Source: Hanstruepera neustonica
GTDB lineage: Bacteria; Bacteroidota; Bacteroidia; Flavobacteriales; Flavobacteriaceae
NCBI RefSeq assembly: GCF_002895005.1
Contig: NZ_POWF01000001.1
Location: 124,001 to 188,000 of the forward strand
Reading direction: 5' to 3'
Length of the DNA stretch: 64,000 bases
Part shown: piece after piece, positions 43,140-52,018 of the stretch
How the letters are laid out: each line of letters opens with the position of its first letter
Position numbering within the stretch: the first letter of the stretch is position 1
Notes under the pieces: generated by a model
The model's database searches: none
Told to the model about the DNA's origin: nothing
The model's input: the letters and a program-made list of their open reading frames with translations, nothing else
Position numbers and translations under genes: made by a program

Positions 43140-44492
43140 CTAATCTATTTCGATTATCAGGTTTCGTTTTATTTCTCTATTTAAGAAGTACGCCGTAACA
43201 ATGGTTGCTAAAACATCGGCTAATGGGAATGACATCCAAACACCTAATTCACCATAAAATATTGGTAATATGAAAATGAGTGGAATAAAGAAAAACCCTT
43301 GTCGCGTTAATGTGAGCAGAAGAGCAGGTATTGCTTTACCCACAGCCTGAAAATAAGCTGCGCCAATAAGTTGAATCGCAATAATGGGAGTAGCTGCAAA
43401 TACCCAACGCATGGCACTTGGTGTTTGAGCAATAACTTCTTTATTGGATGTAAACATTCGCGTAATGGTTTCCGGGAAAGTCATCAACAATACAAAAACA
43501 ATCGTTGCCAGTACAACAGCATATTTTATAGCCGTATTTATGGTTACTCGCACCCTATCATACTTTTTGGCGCCATAGTTAAATCCTGCAATAGGCAAAA
43601 ATCCTTGTGTTATACCAAATACAGGAAATAAAGCAAACATGAGCATCCTTCCAACAATCGCATAGGCCGTAACCGAAGTTTCTCCACCAAGCTCAAATAG
43701 AATGTTATTCATAAACAAATAGGTTATACTCACAACTGCCTGACGTGCCATGGTTACAAATCCCAATGAACTGATTTCTTTTACAATGGGAAAGTTTAGT
43801 CCAAAGTGATGCCATTTAATTTTTAGTTCAGAATTGTCTGATAAAAAGAACCAAAGGATAAAAGCAAAACACAACAAATAAGATCCCGTGGTTGCCCAAG
43901 CGGCACCAGCCATACCAAAATCCAAAACGTTAATAAAAAGATAGTCCAAAAGCAGATTCCCAACCGAAGGAATCATCATGGCATACATGGCAAATTTAGG
44001 CTTGCCTTCTGCCCTGATAACGGTATTCCCCATCATACACAGTGCTAAAAAAGGCACCCCATAGAGAACAATTTTATAATAGATTTTTGCCGGTTCAAAA
44101 ATATTTCCCTTACCGCCAAATGCCGGAATAATATCATTGACATAATACAAGCCAAAGGCTATCATGGTTACTGTTAACAATAAGGTTAGGGTTAGCTGAT
44201 TTCCAAATGTTTTTAGAGCTTTATTGTTATCATTGGCCCCTAATGCCCTTGAAATTATTGAAGACCCTCCAACACCTATACTCATTCCTAAAGCGGCAAT
44301 AAAAAATGACACAGGAAGCACCACATTTATAGCAGCTATAGCGGTTGAGCCTATCCAGTTTCCTACGAAAATTGTATCCACTAGAATATTAAGCGACATG
44401 ACCAAAATCCCAATAGAAGCTGGCACAGCTTGTTTAATCAACAGCTTTCCAATAGGCTCGATGCCTAAATCTACAGAAGTGGTTTTTTTCAT
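43140..44492 (-). CDS. MATE family efflux transporter
   Basis: The 450-residue protein has twelve membrane helices and the MATE opening PIGKLLIKQAVPASIGILVM with GSSIISRALGANDNNKA after the second helix, and the mirror-image motif GFLPIAGFNYGAKKYDR in the second half. It probably exports cationic or hydrophobic compounds with Na+ or H+. Its ATG overlaps the hemH stop (ATGA), so the two are translationally coupled, which hints that it may relate to porphyrin or drug export. Confidence 0.92.
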   Translation of the reverse strand: MKKTTSVDLGIEPIGKLLIKQAVPASIGILVMSLNILVDTIFVGNWIGSTAIAAINVVLPVSFFIAALGMSIGVGGSSIISRALGANDNNKALKTFGNQLTLTLLLTVTMIAFGLYYVNDIIPAFGGKGNIFEPAKIYYKIVLYGVPFLALCMMGNTVIRAEGKPKFAMYAMMIPSVGNLLLDYLFINVLDFGMAGAAWATTGSYLLCFAFILWFFLSDNSELKIKWHHFGLNFPIVKEISSLGFVTMARQAVVSITYLFMNNILFELGGETSVTAYAIVGRMLMFALFPVFGITQGFLPIAGFNYGAKKYDRVRVTINTAIKYAVVLATIVFVLLMTFPETITRMFTSNKEVIAQTPSAMRWVFAATPIIAIQLIGAAYFQAVGKAIPALLLTLTRQGFFFIPLIFILPIFYGELGVWMSFPLADVLATIVTAYFLNREIKRNLIIEID

Positions 44493-45523
44493 TCAGATAA
44501 AATGGTTTCAGACATGGCCCATTCGTTAATCCATTCGGCTAATAAATTCACCCAGGCATCATCATCATTTAGACAGGGTATGGTTGTAAATTCACTCCCT
44601 CCCATTTCATGAAAAATCTCTTGACCTTCCATAGCAATCTCTTCAAGGGTTTCCAGACAATCACTCACAAATGCTGGCGTCACAATAGCCATATTCTTGA
44701 CACCTTCCTTTCCTAACCTTTCTATTGTACGATCCGTATATGGTTGTAACCATGGGTCAAAACCTAATCGTGATTGAAAACTGGTTGAATAGGTGCCTTC
44801 TTGTAAATTGAGCTTTTCGGCGACCAAACGTGTTACCTCAAAACACTGATGTCGATAACAAAACTCATGGGCTTTTGACGGTGTTTTACAACAACTCCCA
44901 TCAATTTTACAGTGCGATTTGGTCACATCGCTTTTACGAATATGACGTTCTGGAACACCATGGTAAGAAAACAATAAATGGTCAAAAGTTTTACCTTGAA
45001 GGTGGTGCCTAATCGAATTTGAAAGCACCTCAATATATTTTGGTTTATTGTAGAAAGCTGGTAAATCAGTCACTTCCAAATTAGGGAAATGCGACTTTCT
45101 AACTTCTTCTGCCAACACCAAAATAGTTTCTGTTGTGGCCATCGCAAATTGTGGATATAAGGGAATTAATAACACCTCATCAACACCTTTATCCACTAAT
45201 TCTTGAAATCCTTTTTTTATGGTCATACTGCCATATCGCATCGCTAAAGCAACTGGAAAAGTAACTTGATTTTGAACTTTCGCTTTTAATCGCTCCGATA
45301 TTACTATAAGCGGAGAGCCCTCATCCCACCATATTTTTTTGTATGCCGCTGCTGATGCTTTTGGACGTGTATTCAAAATAATACCTTTAACTAAAAGGTT
45401 TCTGGCCCAAAGTGGTACATCAATCACCCGCTCATCCATTAAAAACTCTCCGAGATATTTTTTGACATCTTTGGGATTGGGACTATCTGGCGAACCCAGA
45501 TTTACTAATAATATTCCTTTCAT
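44489..45523 (-). CDS. hemH: Ferrochelatase HemH
   Basis: The 344-residue enzyme inserts Fe2+ into protoporphyrin IX to give heme. It shows the family opening GILLVNLGSPDSP, the catalytic His188 in FSYHGVPERH, and the late motif AFVSDCLETLEEI. Between 205 and 227 lie five cysteines (C205, C211, C212, C222, C227), more than in simple ferrochelatases, which may bind an iron-sulfur cluster or another metal. It is divergent from hemA across the AraC-type gene and coupled to the MATE gene. Confidence 0.95.
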   Translation of the reverse strand: MKGILLVNLGSPDSPNPKDVKKYLGEFLMDERVIDVPLWARNLLVKGIILNTRPKASAAAYKKIWWDEGSPLIVISERLKAKVQNQVTFPVALAMRYGSMTIKKGFQELVDKGVDEVLLIPLYPQFAMATTETILVLAEEVRKSHFPNLEVTDLPAFYNKPKYIEVLSNSIRHHLQGKTFDHLLFSYHGVPERHIRKSDVTKSHCKIDGSCCKTPSKAHEFCYRHQCFEVTRLVAEKLNLQEGTYSTSFQSRLGFDPWLQPYTDRTIERLGKEGVKNMAIVTPAFVSDCLETLEEIAMEGQEIFHEMGGSEFTTIPCLNDDDAWVNLLAEWINEWAMSETILSE

Positions 45524-45548
45524 TTAATTTTTACTTAAGAAAAATACC

Positions 45549-46448
45549 CTATGACGATAGGGACATAATATACTTTTTAGGTGTGGTTCCATATTTCTTT
45601 TTAAACGCAGCTATAAAATGGCTGGCTGTACTGTAACCTACACGTAAACCTACTTCATTAACATTGTGGTCACCTGACTCTAATAATTTTCTGGCCACTT
45701 CCATCTTATAATCAAACAAAAAACTGAACACAGAGTCTCCGTAAATTTCCTTAAATCCTTCTTTTAATTTTTTGAGACTTAACTGAATTTCATCAGCTAA
45801 TTCCTGTAAAGTTGGTGGTTCTGCCATTCTTGATATAATAATATCTTTAGCTTTTCTGATTTTTATGACGTTGGCTTCGTCTGCCAAAAAAGGGCATTGT
45901 TCAACACTGCCTTCTTCAGTACGATTAAAAAACAAACTTAGTAATTCGTAAGCCTTGCCTTTAAAATATAGGTTCTTTATAGAGCTGTTAAGATTGAAGT
46001 TTATTAATTGATTAAGCACGATAGTCATAGAAGGTGTTATCGTGCCATCTTTATAATACTTTTTGTCACGGTTATCATCGCTTAAAAATGTAATATAGTC
46101 CGCTTCTTGTGAAAACAATCGATGAAATTTTGTTATTGAAATAACCAGTGAAACCAGCCACGAATTTGGACTGACATCTAAATGAATGGGTAAATCGCGT
46201 TGCGGATTATACAATAACAATGAGGTTTCTTCCTTTATAGACAAAGTATAAGTGCCCTGATTAAACTGAAAAGCACAATTACCTTTGACACAAAAATGAA
46301 ACTGTATATAGCTACTATCAATATCGCGTTCAACAGTTTTTACTTTATCTTCCTCATTCTTAAAGGTTAACACGATGAAGCCGTCGTCAACTTCCGTTTC
46401 TTCAAAAGAACCTCTTGCGGTATTTTTTATTTGATTATTATCCAACAT
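45549..46448 (-). CDS. AraC family transcriptional regulator
   Basis: The protein has 299 residues from the ATG at 46448; an ATG at 46481 is also possible but would place a perfect palindrome inside the gene. The N-terminal half is a cupin-like sensor region without a recognised ligand. The C-terminal half has two helix-turn-helix motifs: PTLQELADEIQLSLKKLKEGF and the following HNVNEVGLRVGYSTASHFIAAFKKKYG with the family ending TPKKY. It lies between hemH and the divergent hemA, so it may control heme synthesis; that is an inference from position. Confidence 0.88.
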   Translation of the reverse strand: MLDNNQIKNTARGSFEETEVDDGFIVLTFKNEEDKVKTVERDIDSSYIQFHFCVKGNCAFQFNQGTYTLSIKEETSLLLYNPQRDLPIHLDVSPNSWLVSLVISITKFHRLFSQEADYITFLSDDNRDKKYYKDGTITPSMTIVLNQLINFNLNSSIKNLYFKGKAYELLSLFFNRTEEGSVEQCPFLADEANVIKIRKAKDIIISRMAEPPTLQELADEIQLSLKKLKEGFKEIYGDSVFSFLFDYKMEVARKLLESGDHNVNEVGLRVGYSTASHFIAAFKKKYGTTPKKYIMSLSS

Positions 46449-46461
46449 AAAATCTTTGTTA

Positions 46462-46478
46462 TTTAGAATAATTCTAAA
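46462..46478. promoter_or_regulatory. Perfect 17-base palindrome upstream of the AraC-type gene
   Basis: TTTAGAAT-A-ATTCTAAA is a perfect inverted repeat 14 bases upstream of the preferred AraC start and between the divergent promoters. It looks like a dimer-binding operator. The regulator that binds it is unknown. Confidence 0.5.
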
Positions 46479-46508
46479 CAAATAGTTTTGAATGTATTAC
46501 TATACCTG

Positions 46509-46516
46509 CAAAAGTA
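46509..46516 (-). promoter_or_regulatory. Probable -7 box for the AraC-type gene
   Basis: TACTTTTG on the minus strand fits TAnnTTTG, 60 bases upstream of the preferred start. The palindrome at 46462-46478 lies between it and the gene. Confidence 0.5.
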
Positions 46517-46610
46517 TGACATTTATCATATTATATTGAAAATAACAATCAAAAAACGACAAACGATACTAAAAGTTCTTTTGGCGTTATTTTTATAGCT
46601 ATGAGCATTT

Positions 46611-46618
46611 TATTTTTG
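46611..46618 (+). promoter_or_regulatory. Probable -7 box for the hemA operon
   Basis: TATTTTTG fits TAnnTTTG and lies 23 bases upstream of the hemA ATG. The -33 element is not well conserved. Confidence 0.5.
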
Positions 46619-46641
46619 CTTGGTAAATTCCAAGTCAGGTG

Positions 46642-47904
46642 ATGGAGCAATACAACATTTCAAAAGGGAGTTCCTTTTACGCCATTGGTTTGAGCTATAA
46701 AAAAGCTGATGCCGAAGTGCGTGGACACTTTAGTTTGGACCAACAAGGAAAGACAAATCTCTTGATTCAAGCTAAAAAAGAAGGCATTGAAAGCCTCGTT
46801 GTGGTGTCAACCTGTAACCGAACCGAAATTTACGGATTTGCCCAGCATCCATTTCAACTTATTAAATTGCTTTGTGACAATACCAAAGGTACGGTTGAAG
46901 AGTTTCAAAACGTTGCCTTTGTTTACAAAAACAAAGAAGCCATCTCTCATATTTTCAGGGTTGGCTCTGGTTTAGATAGTCAGATTTTAGGAGACTTCGA
47001 AATTATTGGGCAGTTAAAACAAGCGGCTATAGCATCCAAAAAAGAAAATCTTTTAAATGCCTTTCAAGAACGCTTGGTTAATGCCGTTATTCAGGCCAGT
47101 AGACGCATAAAAACTGAAACTCAAATCTCTAGTGGCGCCACATCTGTTTCCTTTGCTTCGGTGCAATATATATTGAATACAGTAAGTGATATTTCCAATA
47201 AAAACATCTTGCTATTTGGAACCGGAAAAATTGGTAGAGACACTTGTGAAAATCTGGTTAAGCATACCCAAAATTCAAAAATAACCTTAATAAACAGAAC
47301 AAAAGATAAAGCTGAAGCCATTGCTGGTAAATTTGATTTAGTTGTTAAGGATTATGAAGATTTAAAAGATGAAATTCAAGCAGCTGATATTTTAATAGTT
47401 GCCACAGGAGCCCAAAATCCAACTGTTGACAAACATCTTATTCAAAACCATAAAGGACTTTTAATATTAGATCTTTCCATTCCAAAAAATGTGAATGGAA
47501 ATGTAACGTCGTTACAGAATATTGAACTCATTCATCTAGATTTTTTGTCTAAAATTACTGATGATACGCTGGAAAAAAGAAAACAAGATATTCCTATAGC
47601 AGAACAGATTATTAATGAAGTAGAATCTGAATTTAATGCTTGGCTAGATACCCGTAAATTCGCACCAACTATCAAAGCCTTAAAAAACAAACTTCAAGAT
47701 TTTAAATCGGCTGAACTGGATTTACAACGGAAAAAAATGGCTAACTTTAACGAAGAGCAAGCCGAAATTATTAGCAACAATATTATTCAAAAAATAACCA
47801 ATCATTTTGCCCATCATTTAAAAGATGATGCCATTTCTACTGATAATAGCCTAGAGCTTATAAAAAAAGTGTTTCAATTAGAAGAAACTACCCATCATGT
47901 CTAG
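46642..47904 (+). CDS. hemA: Glutamyl-tRNA reductase HemA
   Basis: The 420-residue enzyme reduces glutamyl-tRNA to glutamate-1-semialdehyde, the first step of heme synthesis by the C5 route. The catalytic Cys58 lies in VVVSTCNRTEIYG; the QILGDFEIIGQ segment and the Rossmann NADPH site (ILLFGTGKIGRDTCENL) follow, and a C-terminal helical dimerisation domain closes the chain. The ATG at 46642 is preferred to the GTG directly before it. The end overlaps hemCD by eight bases. Confidence 0.95.
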   Translation: MEQYNISKGSSFYAIGLSYKKADAEVRGHFSLDQQGKTNLLIQAKKEGIESLVVVSTCNRTEIYGFAQHPFQLIKLLCDNTKGTVEEFQNVAFVYKNKEAISHIFRVGSGLDSQILGDFEIIGQLKQAAIASKKENLLNAFQERLVNAVIQASRRIKTETQISSGATSVSFASVQYILNTVSDISNKNILLFGTGKIGRDTCENLVKHTQNSKITLINRTKDKAEAIAGKFDLVVKDYEDLKDEIQAADILIVATGAQNPTVDKHLIQNHKGLLILDLSIPKNVNGNVTSLQNIELIHLDFLSKITDDTLEKRKQDIPIAEQIINEVESEFNAWLDTRKFAPTIKALKNKLQDFKSAELDLQRKKMANFNEEQAEIISNNIIQKITNHFAHHLKDDAISTDNSLELIKKVFQLEETTHHV

Positions 47905-49474
47905 AACAATTCGAATAGGTACTCGCGATAGTGAGTTAGCCTTATACCAAGCTCAATTGGTTAAACAACAACTTGAAAATTTAGGCCATCAAACCCAATT
48001 GGTTCCCGTAAAATCTACGGGAGATATTGTTTTGGACAAACCGCTTTATGAGTTGGGGATTACCGGGATTTTTACGAAAACGCTTGACATAGCCATGCTC
48101 AATCATGACATTGACATTGCTGTACACTCGTTAAAAGATGTTCCAACTATATTACCAAAAGGTATTGTTCAGGCCGCTGTTCTAAAAAGAGGTAATGTTA
48201 GGGATACCCTTGTTTTTAAACATAATGAAGAGTTTTTAGGTGCCAAAGATGCGGTTATTGCGACAGGCAGTTTACGTCGTCGCGCCCAATGGTTAAACCG
48301 ATATCCAACACATAAAGTTGAGAACTTAAGAGGCAATGTCAATTCACGCTTACAAAAATTAGAAGATAATGAGCATTGGAATGCCGCCATATTTGCAGCA
48401 GCAGGTATTGGGCGTATAGGACTTCGTCCTGAAAATGCCATTAATCTACACTGGATGATTCCAGCACCAGCGCAAGGCGCTATCATGGTTACAGCTCTAG
48501 AAGAAGATGAAGAAATAAAGGCTATCTGTTCAGAACTCAACCATGAGGAAACGGAGATATGCACCACTATAGAACGTGAGTTTTTAAACAATTTGGAAGG
48601 CGGTTGTACAGCGCCTATTGGTGCACTGGCTACTATTAAAGATGATGAAGTTCATTTTGAAGGCGTCCTATTAAGTAAAGACGGATCTAAAAAAATTGAG
48701 GTCAAACGATCAGAAAAATTAGGGAAGCACCAAAAGATTGCCCAATATTGCGCTGACTATATTCTTGAGCGAGGTGGAAAACGACTTATGGATAGTATCA
48801 AGCATTCTGATGTAAAAACAAAAATATACTCTACCAAAACCCTCACTGACGGTCAGTTGCAATTGTTTCATGAAAACATAGCTGTTGATAGTTCTGATTT
48901 TGTAAAAATCAGCTTAAATAGAATAAAGCCTCAAGTGGTTAGAAAGCCCATACAAAATGTTGTCATAACCAGTAAAAATGCTGTTGAGGCCTTACTGCAT
49001 AATTTTTCAGCACCAGAATTGCAGTTTGAAAACATCTATTGTGTTGGTAGACGCACAAAACAACTAATTGAAAATCGTATAGGACCCGTCAAACATGCTG
49101 AAAAGAATGCCAAAAAGTTAGCAGAGTATTTAGTTGAATACATGGAAGGAACCGAAGTGACTTATTTTTGTAGTGACATCCGATTAGATGGCTTACCAAG
49201 CATTTTGGAAGACAATAATATATCAGTGGTTGAAGTTGAAGCCTATCAAACCAAACTTGACGCCATTAAACTCCCTAAAACTGTTGAAGGCGTTATGTTT
49301 TATAGCCCTTCAACCGTTCAAAGTTACAGACAGGAAAACAATGCCGAATTGATAGCCTTCTGCATAGGAGAAACAACAGCCAAAGAAGCCAAAAAACATT
49401 TCAAAGACATACGTGTTGCCAAAGTTCCAACTATTGAAAGTGTTATTGAATTGGTAAACGAACATTATATATAA
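47897..49474 (+). CDS. hemCD: Fused porphobilinogen deaminase and uroporphyrinogen-III synthase
   Basis: The 525-residue protein joins two successive enzymes. Residues 1 to about 305 are HemC, with RIGTRDSELALYQA at the start, ATGSLRRRAQ, and C237 in EGGCTAPIGA for the dipyrromethane cofactor. Residues about 325 to 525 are HemD, recognised by VVITSKNAVEALL, YCVGRRTKQLI and VMFYSPSTVQSY. The fusion would hand hydroxymethylbilane directly to the synthase. Such fusions are usual in Flavobacteriaceae. The following gap to hemE contains a repeat element. Confidence 0.95.
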   Translation: MSRTIRIGTRDSELALYQAQLVKQQLENLGHQTQLVPVKSTGDIVLDKPLYELGITGIFTKTLDIAMLNHDIDIAVHSLKDVPTILPKGIVQAAVLKRGNVRDTLVFKHNEEFLGAKDAVIATGSLRRRAQWLNRYPTHKVENLRGNVNSRLQKLEDNEHWNAAIFAAAGIGRIGLRPENAINLHWMIPAPAQGAIMVTALEEDEEIKAICSELNHEETEICTTIEREFLNNLEGGCTAPIGALATIKDDEVHFEGVLLSKDGSKKIEVKRSEKLGKHQKIAQYCADYILERGGKRLMDSIKHSDVKTKIYSTKTLTDGQLQLFHENIAVDSSDFVKISLNRIKPQVVRKPIQNVVITSKNAVEALLHNFSAPELQFENIYCVGRRTKQLIENRIGPVKHAEKNAKKLAEYLVEYMEGTEVTYFCSDIRLDGLPSILEDNNISVVEVEAYQTKLDAIKLPKTVEGVMFYSPSTVQSYRQENNAELIAFCIGETTAKEAKKHFKDIRVAKVPTIESVIELVNEHYI

Positions 49475-49478
49475 CAGC

Positions 49479-49554
49479 TGTCATTCCTGCTAAAGCAGGA
49501 ATCCAGTAAAAGCCATAATAATTTAAAAAGATTCCTGCCTTCGCAGGAATGACA
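49479..49554. repeat. REP-like inverted-repeat element between hemCD and hemE
   Basis: The 76-base element has two hairpins, ATTCCTGC-TAAA-GCAGGAAT on the left and ATTCCTGC-CTTC-GCAGGAAT on the right, separated by 33 AT-rich bases. Its outer ends, TGTCATTCCTGC and GCAGGAATGACA, are also inverted copies of each other, so the whole unit could fold as one long structure. This is the look of a REP/BIME or small MITE-type element. GC content is well above the surrounding spacers. No other copy was found in the window. Confidence 0.82.
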
Positions 49555-49557
49555 AAA

Positions 49558-50583
49558 ATGATAAAAAACGATTTATTTTTAAGAGCCTTAAAAGGCGAAA
49601 CGGTTGAAAGACCTCCTGTTTGGATGATGCGACAAGCTGGTCGCTATCTGCCGGAGTTTATGGAAATTAAAGCAAAATATGATTTCTTTACACGTTGCCA
49701 AACACCAGAATTAGCTAGTGAAATCACAGTACAACCTATCAGAAGGTATGGTATGGATGCGGCTATATTGTTTAGTGATATTTTGGTTATTCCTCAAGCC
49801 ATGAACATTGAGGTCCAAATGAAGCCTAATTTTGGTCCCTATTTACCGAATCCTGTTCGCTCTCAAAAAGATGTGGACAACGTTATTGTTCCTGATGTTA
49901 CGGTAGCGTTGGATTATGTTTACCAAGCTATAAAAGCTACCAAAGAAAAATTAAACGATGAGATTCCATTAATCGGTTTTGCAGGTTCACCTTGGACAAT
50001 TTTATGTTATTGTGTTCAAGGGCAAGGCAGCAAAAACTTTGATAAAGCCAAAGAATTTTGCTTTACCAATCCTGTTGCAGCACATCAGTTATTGCAAAAA
50101 ATCACTGACACTACTATTGCTTATTTAAAAGAAAAGGTGAAAGCAGGTTGTAATGCCGTTCAAATATTTGATTCTTGGGGAGGTATGCTCTCACCAACAG
50201 ATTATCAAGAGTTTTCTTGGCAATATATCAATCAGATTATTGAAGCACTGCATGAGGATGCGCCTGTTATTGCGTTTGGAAAAGGTTGCTGGTTTGCACT
50301 AAATGAGATGTCAAAAAGCAAAGCATCAGCATTAGGGGTTGACTGGACCTGTTCGCCTAGAAATGCACGCTATTTAACTGGTGGAAATATCACATTGCAA
50401 GGAAATTTTGATCCAACACGATTGTTTTCTCCACCAGAAGAAATCAAGAAGATGGTAACCCAAATGATCCATGAGTTTGGTAAAGACAAATACATCGTAA
50501 ACTTGGGTCATGGTATTCTACCTAACATTCCGTTAGACCATGCCAAAGCCTTTATTGATGCAGTAAAAGAATACGAAATTTAA
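49558..50583 (+). CDS. hemE: Uroporphyrinogen decarboxylase HemE
   Basis: The 341-residue enzyme removes four carboxyl groups from uroporphyrinogen III. The conserved [17 protein letters not shown] is near the start, and the motif [12 protein letters not shown] and the ending GHGILPNIP are present. The ATG at 49558 is chosen: one three codons upstream (49549) lies within the repeat element, and the protein from 49558 starts [14 protein letters not shown], as is normal. It is part of the hemA operon unless the repeat interrupts the transcript. Confidence 0.95.
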   Translation: MIKNDLFLRALKGETVERPPVWMMRQAGRYLPEFMEIKAKYDFFTRCQTPELASEITVQPIRRYGMDAAILFSDILVIPQAMNIEVQMKPNFGPYLPNPVRSQKDVDNVIVPDVTVALDYVYQAIKATKEKLNDEIPLIGFAGSPWTILCYCVQGQGSKNFDKAKEFCFTNPVAAHQLLQKITDTTIAYLKEKVKAGCNAVQIFDSWGGMLSPTDYQEFSWQYINQIIEALHEDAPVIAFGKGCWFALNEMSKSKASALGVDWTCSPRNARYLTGGNITLQGNFDPTRLFSPPEEIKKMVTQMIHEFGKDKYIVNLGHGILPNIPLDHAKAFIDAVKEYEI

Positions 50584-50586
50584 GTT

Positions 50587-51126
50587 TTGATTGTTAGTTT
50601 CGATTCATATTATATAGATATCATTCAAGAAAAAGATGCCTGGTCTATTTGTGATTTTGTTGTTTCCAATGAGGATCGTTTAAAACGCTTTTTTCCACAA
50701 ACCTTATATCAAAATTTAACACCTAATCTTGCCAAATCATTTGCAACAAAAAAAGTAAAGCAATTTTCAGCAAATGAAGAGCTCGTATACCTTCTAAAAG
50801 AAAAAAAGTCTCATCAATTAGTAGGAATAATTTATATCAAAGAACTTGATTGGGAAATAAAACAAGGTGAATTTGCATACTGTATTGGTTATCAATTTGA
50901 AGAAAAAGGAATAACCACTAAAGCTGTTAGACTGCTTTCTGAGTATGCATTCAAAACTTTAGGCCTCAAAACACTACAAATTATAGTAAACAAAAGCAAT
51001 ATCTCTAGTATCAAAGTAGCAACCAATAATAATTTCACTTGGAAAGAAACATTATTAAAAGAATACACACCCCCAGGTGAAGACACTCTTGATATGGAGT
51101 TATATGAATTATACCATGAAAGATAA
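50587..51126 (+). CDS. GNAT family N-acetyltransferase embedded in the heme operon
   Basis: The 179-residue protein is of the RimJ/RimL kind: GIIYIKELDWEIKQGEFAYCIG, an acetyl-CoA-type loop EEKGITTKAVRLLSEYAF, and the late NKSNISSIKVATNNNF. The start is a TTG three bases after the hemE stop; no ATG occurs until near the C-terminus, so this non-ATG start is likely. It overlaps hemF by 11 bases. Its substrate is unknown, and it has no established link with heme. Confidence 0.82.
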   Translation: MIVSFDSYYIDIIQEKDAWSICDFVVSNEDRLKRFFPQTLYQNLTPNLAKSFATKKVKQFSANEELVYLLKEKKSHQLVGIIYIKELDWEIKQGEFAYCIGYQFEEKGITTKAVRLLSEYAFKTLGLKTLQIIVNKSNISSIKVATNNNFTWKETLLKEYTPPGEDTLDMELYELYHER

Positions 51127-52018
51127 ATTCTATCAATATATACAAGATTTACAAGATACTATTACTTCTAAATTAGAATCTATTGATGGCTATGCTCAAT
51201 TTCAAGAAGATATTTGGAAGCGCCCTGAAGGCGGTGGCGGAAGAACACGCGTGATCGAAAATGGTGATGTATTTGAAAAAGGTGGCGTCAATATTTCGGC
51301 AGTCCATGGCGAACTACCTGAAACCATGCGTAACCATTTTGGGGTTTCTGAAGCCAACTTTTTTGCCTGTGGGTTGAGTTTGGTTTTGCATCCCAAAAAT
51401 CCATTTGTGCCTACTGTTCATGCTAATTGGCGCTACTTTGAAATGTATAATCAAAATGGTGATATTGTTGATCAATGGTTTGGTGGCGGACAGGATTTAA
51501 CACCATATTACTTGTTTGAAGAGGACGCCAAACATTTTCATCAAGTTTGTAAAACGGCTTGTGACAACCACAATCCCGATTTTTACAAAACCTATAAGAC
51601 TAGATGTGATGAATACTTTTACAATTCGCATCGAAATGAAGCTCGAGGCATTGGTGGTTTGTTTTTTGATTATTGCAAAACTTCCGATGTCATGTCAATG
51701 GAAAAATGGTTTAACTTTGTTAGAGAAGTTGGTGACAGTTTTTTAGAGGCTTATGTCCCTATCGTTGAAAAAAGAAAAGATTTACCCTTCACAAAAAAAC
51801 AAAGAGATTGGCAGGAAATACGTCGCGGTCGTTATGTTGAATTCAATTTGGTTCATGATAAAGGCACCTTGTTTGGCTTAAAAACCAATGGTCGTATTGA
51901 AAGTATATTAATGAGTTTACCCCCACATGTACAATGGATTTATAATTATCAACCAAAATCAGGAAGTGAAGAAGCAAAACTTCTTGAAGTTTTAAAACAA
52001 CCAAAATCATGGGTATAA
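51116..52018 (+). CDS. hemF: Oxygen-dependent coproporphyrinogen III oxidase HemF
   Basis: The 300-residue enzyme converts coproporphyrinogen III to protoporphyrinogen IX with oxygen. It carries the typical GGGGRTRVIENG, the HANWRYFEMY segment and GGGQDLTPYYLFEEDAKHFH. The ATG at 51116 overlaps the preceding GNAT gene and gives the usual length; a start at 51077 would add an unrelated leader. Presence of HemF indicates life with oxygen. Confidence 0.95.
   Translation: MKDKFYQYIQDLQDTITSKLESIDGYAQFQEDIWKRPEGGGGRTRVIENGDVFEKGGVNISAVHGELPETMRNHFGVSEANFFACGLSLVLHPKNPFVPTVHANWRYFEMYNQNGDIVDQWFGGGQDLTPYYLFEEDAKHFHQVCKTACDNHNPDFYKTYKTRCDEYFYNSHRNEARGIGGLFFDYCKTSDVMSMEKWFNFVREVGDSFLEAYVPIVEKRKDLPFTKKQRDWQEIRRGRYVEFNLVHDKGTLFGLKTNGRIESILMSLPPHVQWIYNYQPKSGSEEAKLLEVLKQPKSWV

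Noticed and set aside
49549-49557. ATG at 49549 as the hemE start
   Set aside because: It belongs to the end of the REP-like element; the ATG at 49558 gives the normal N-terminus.
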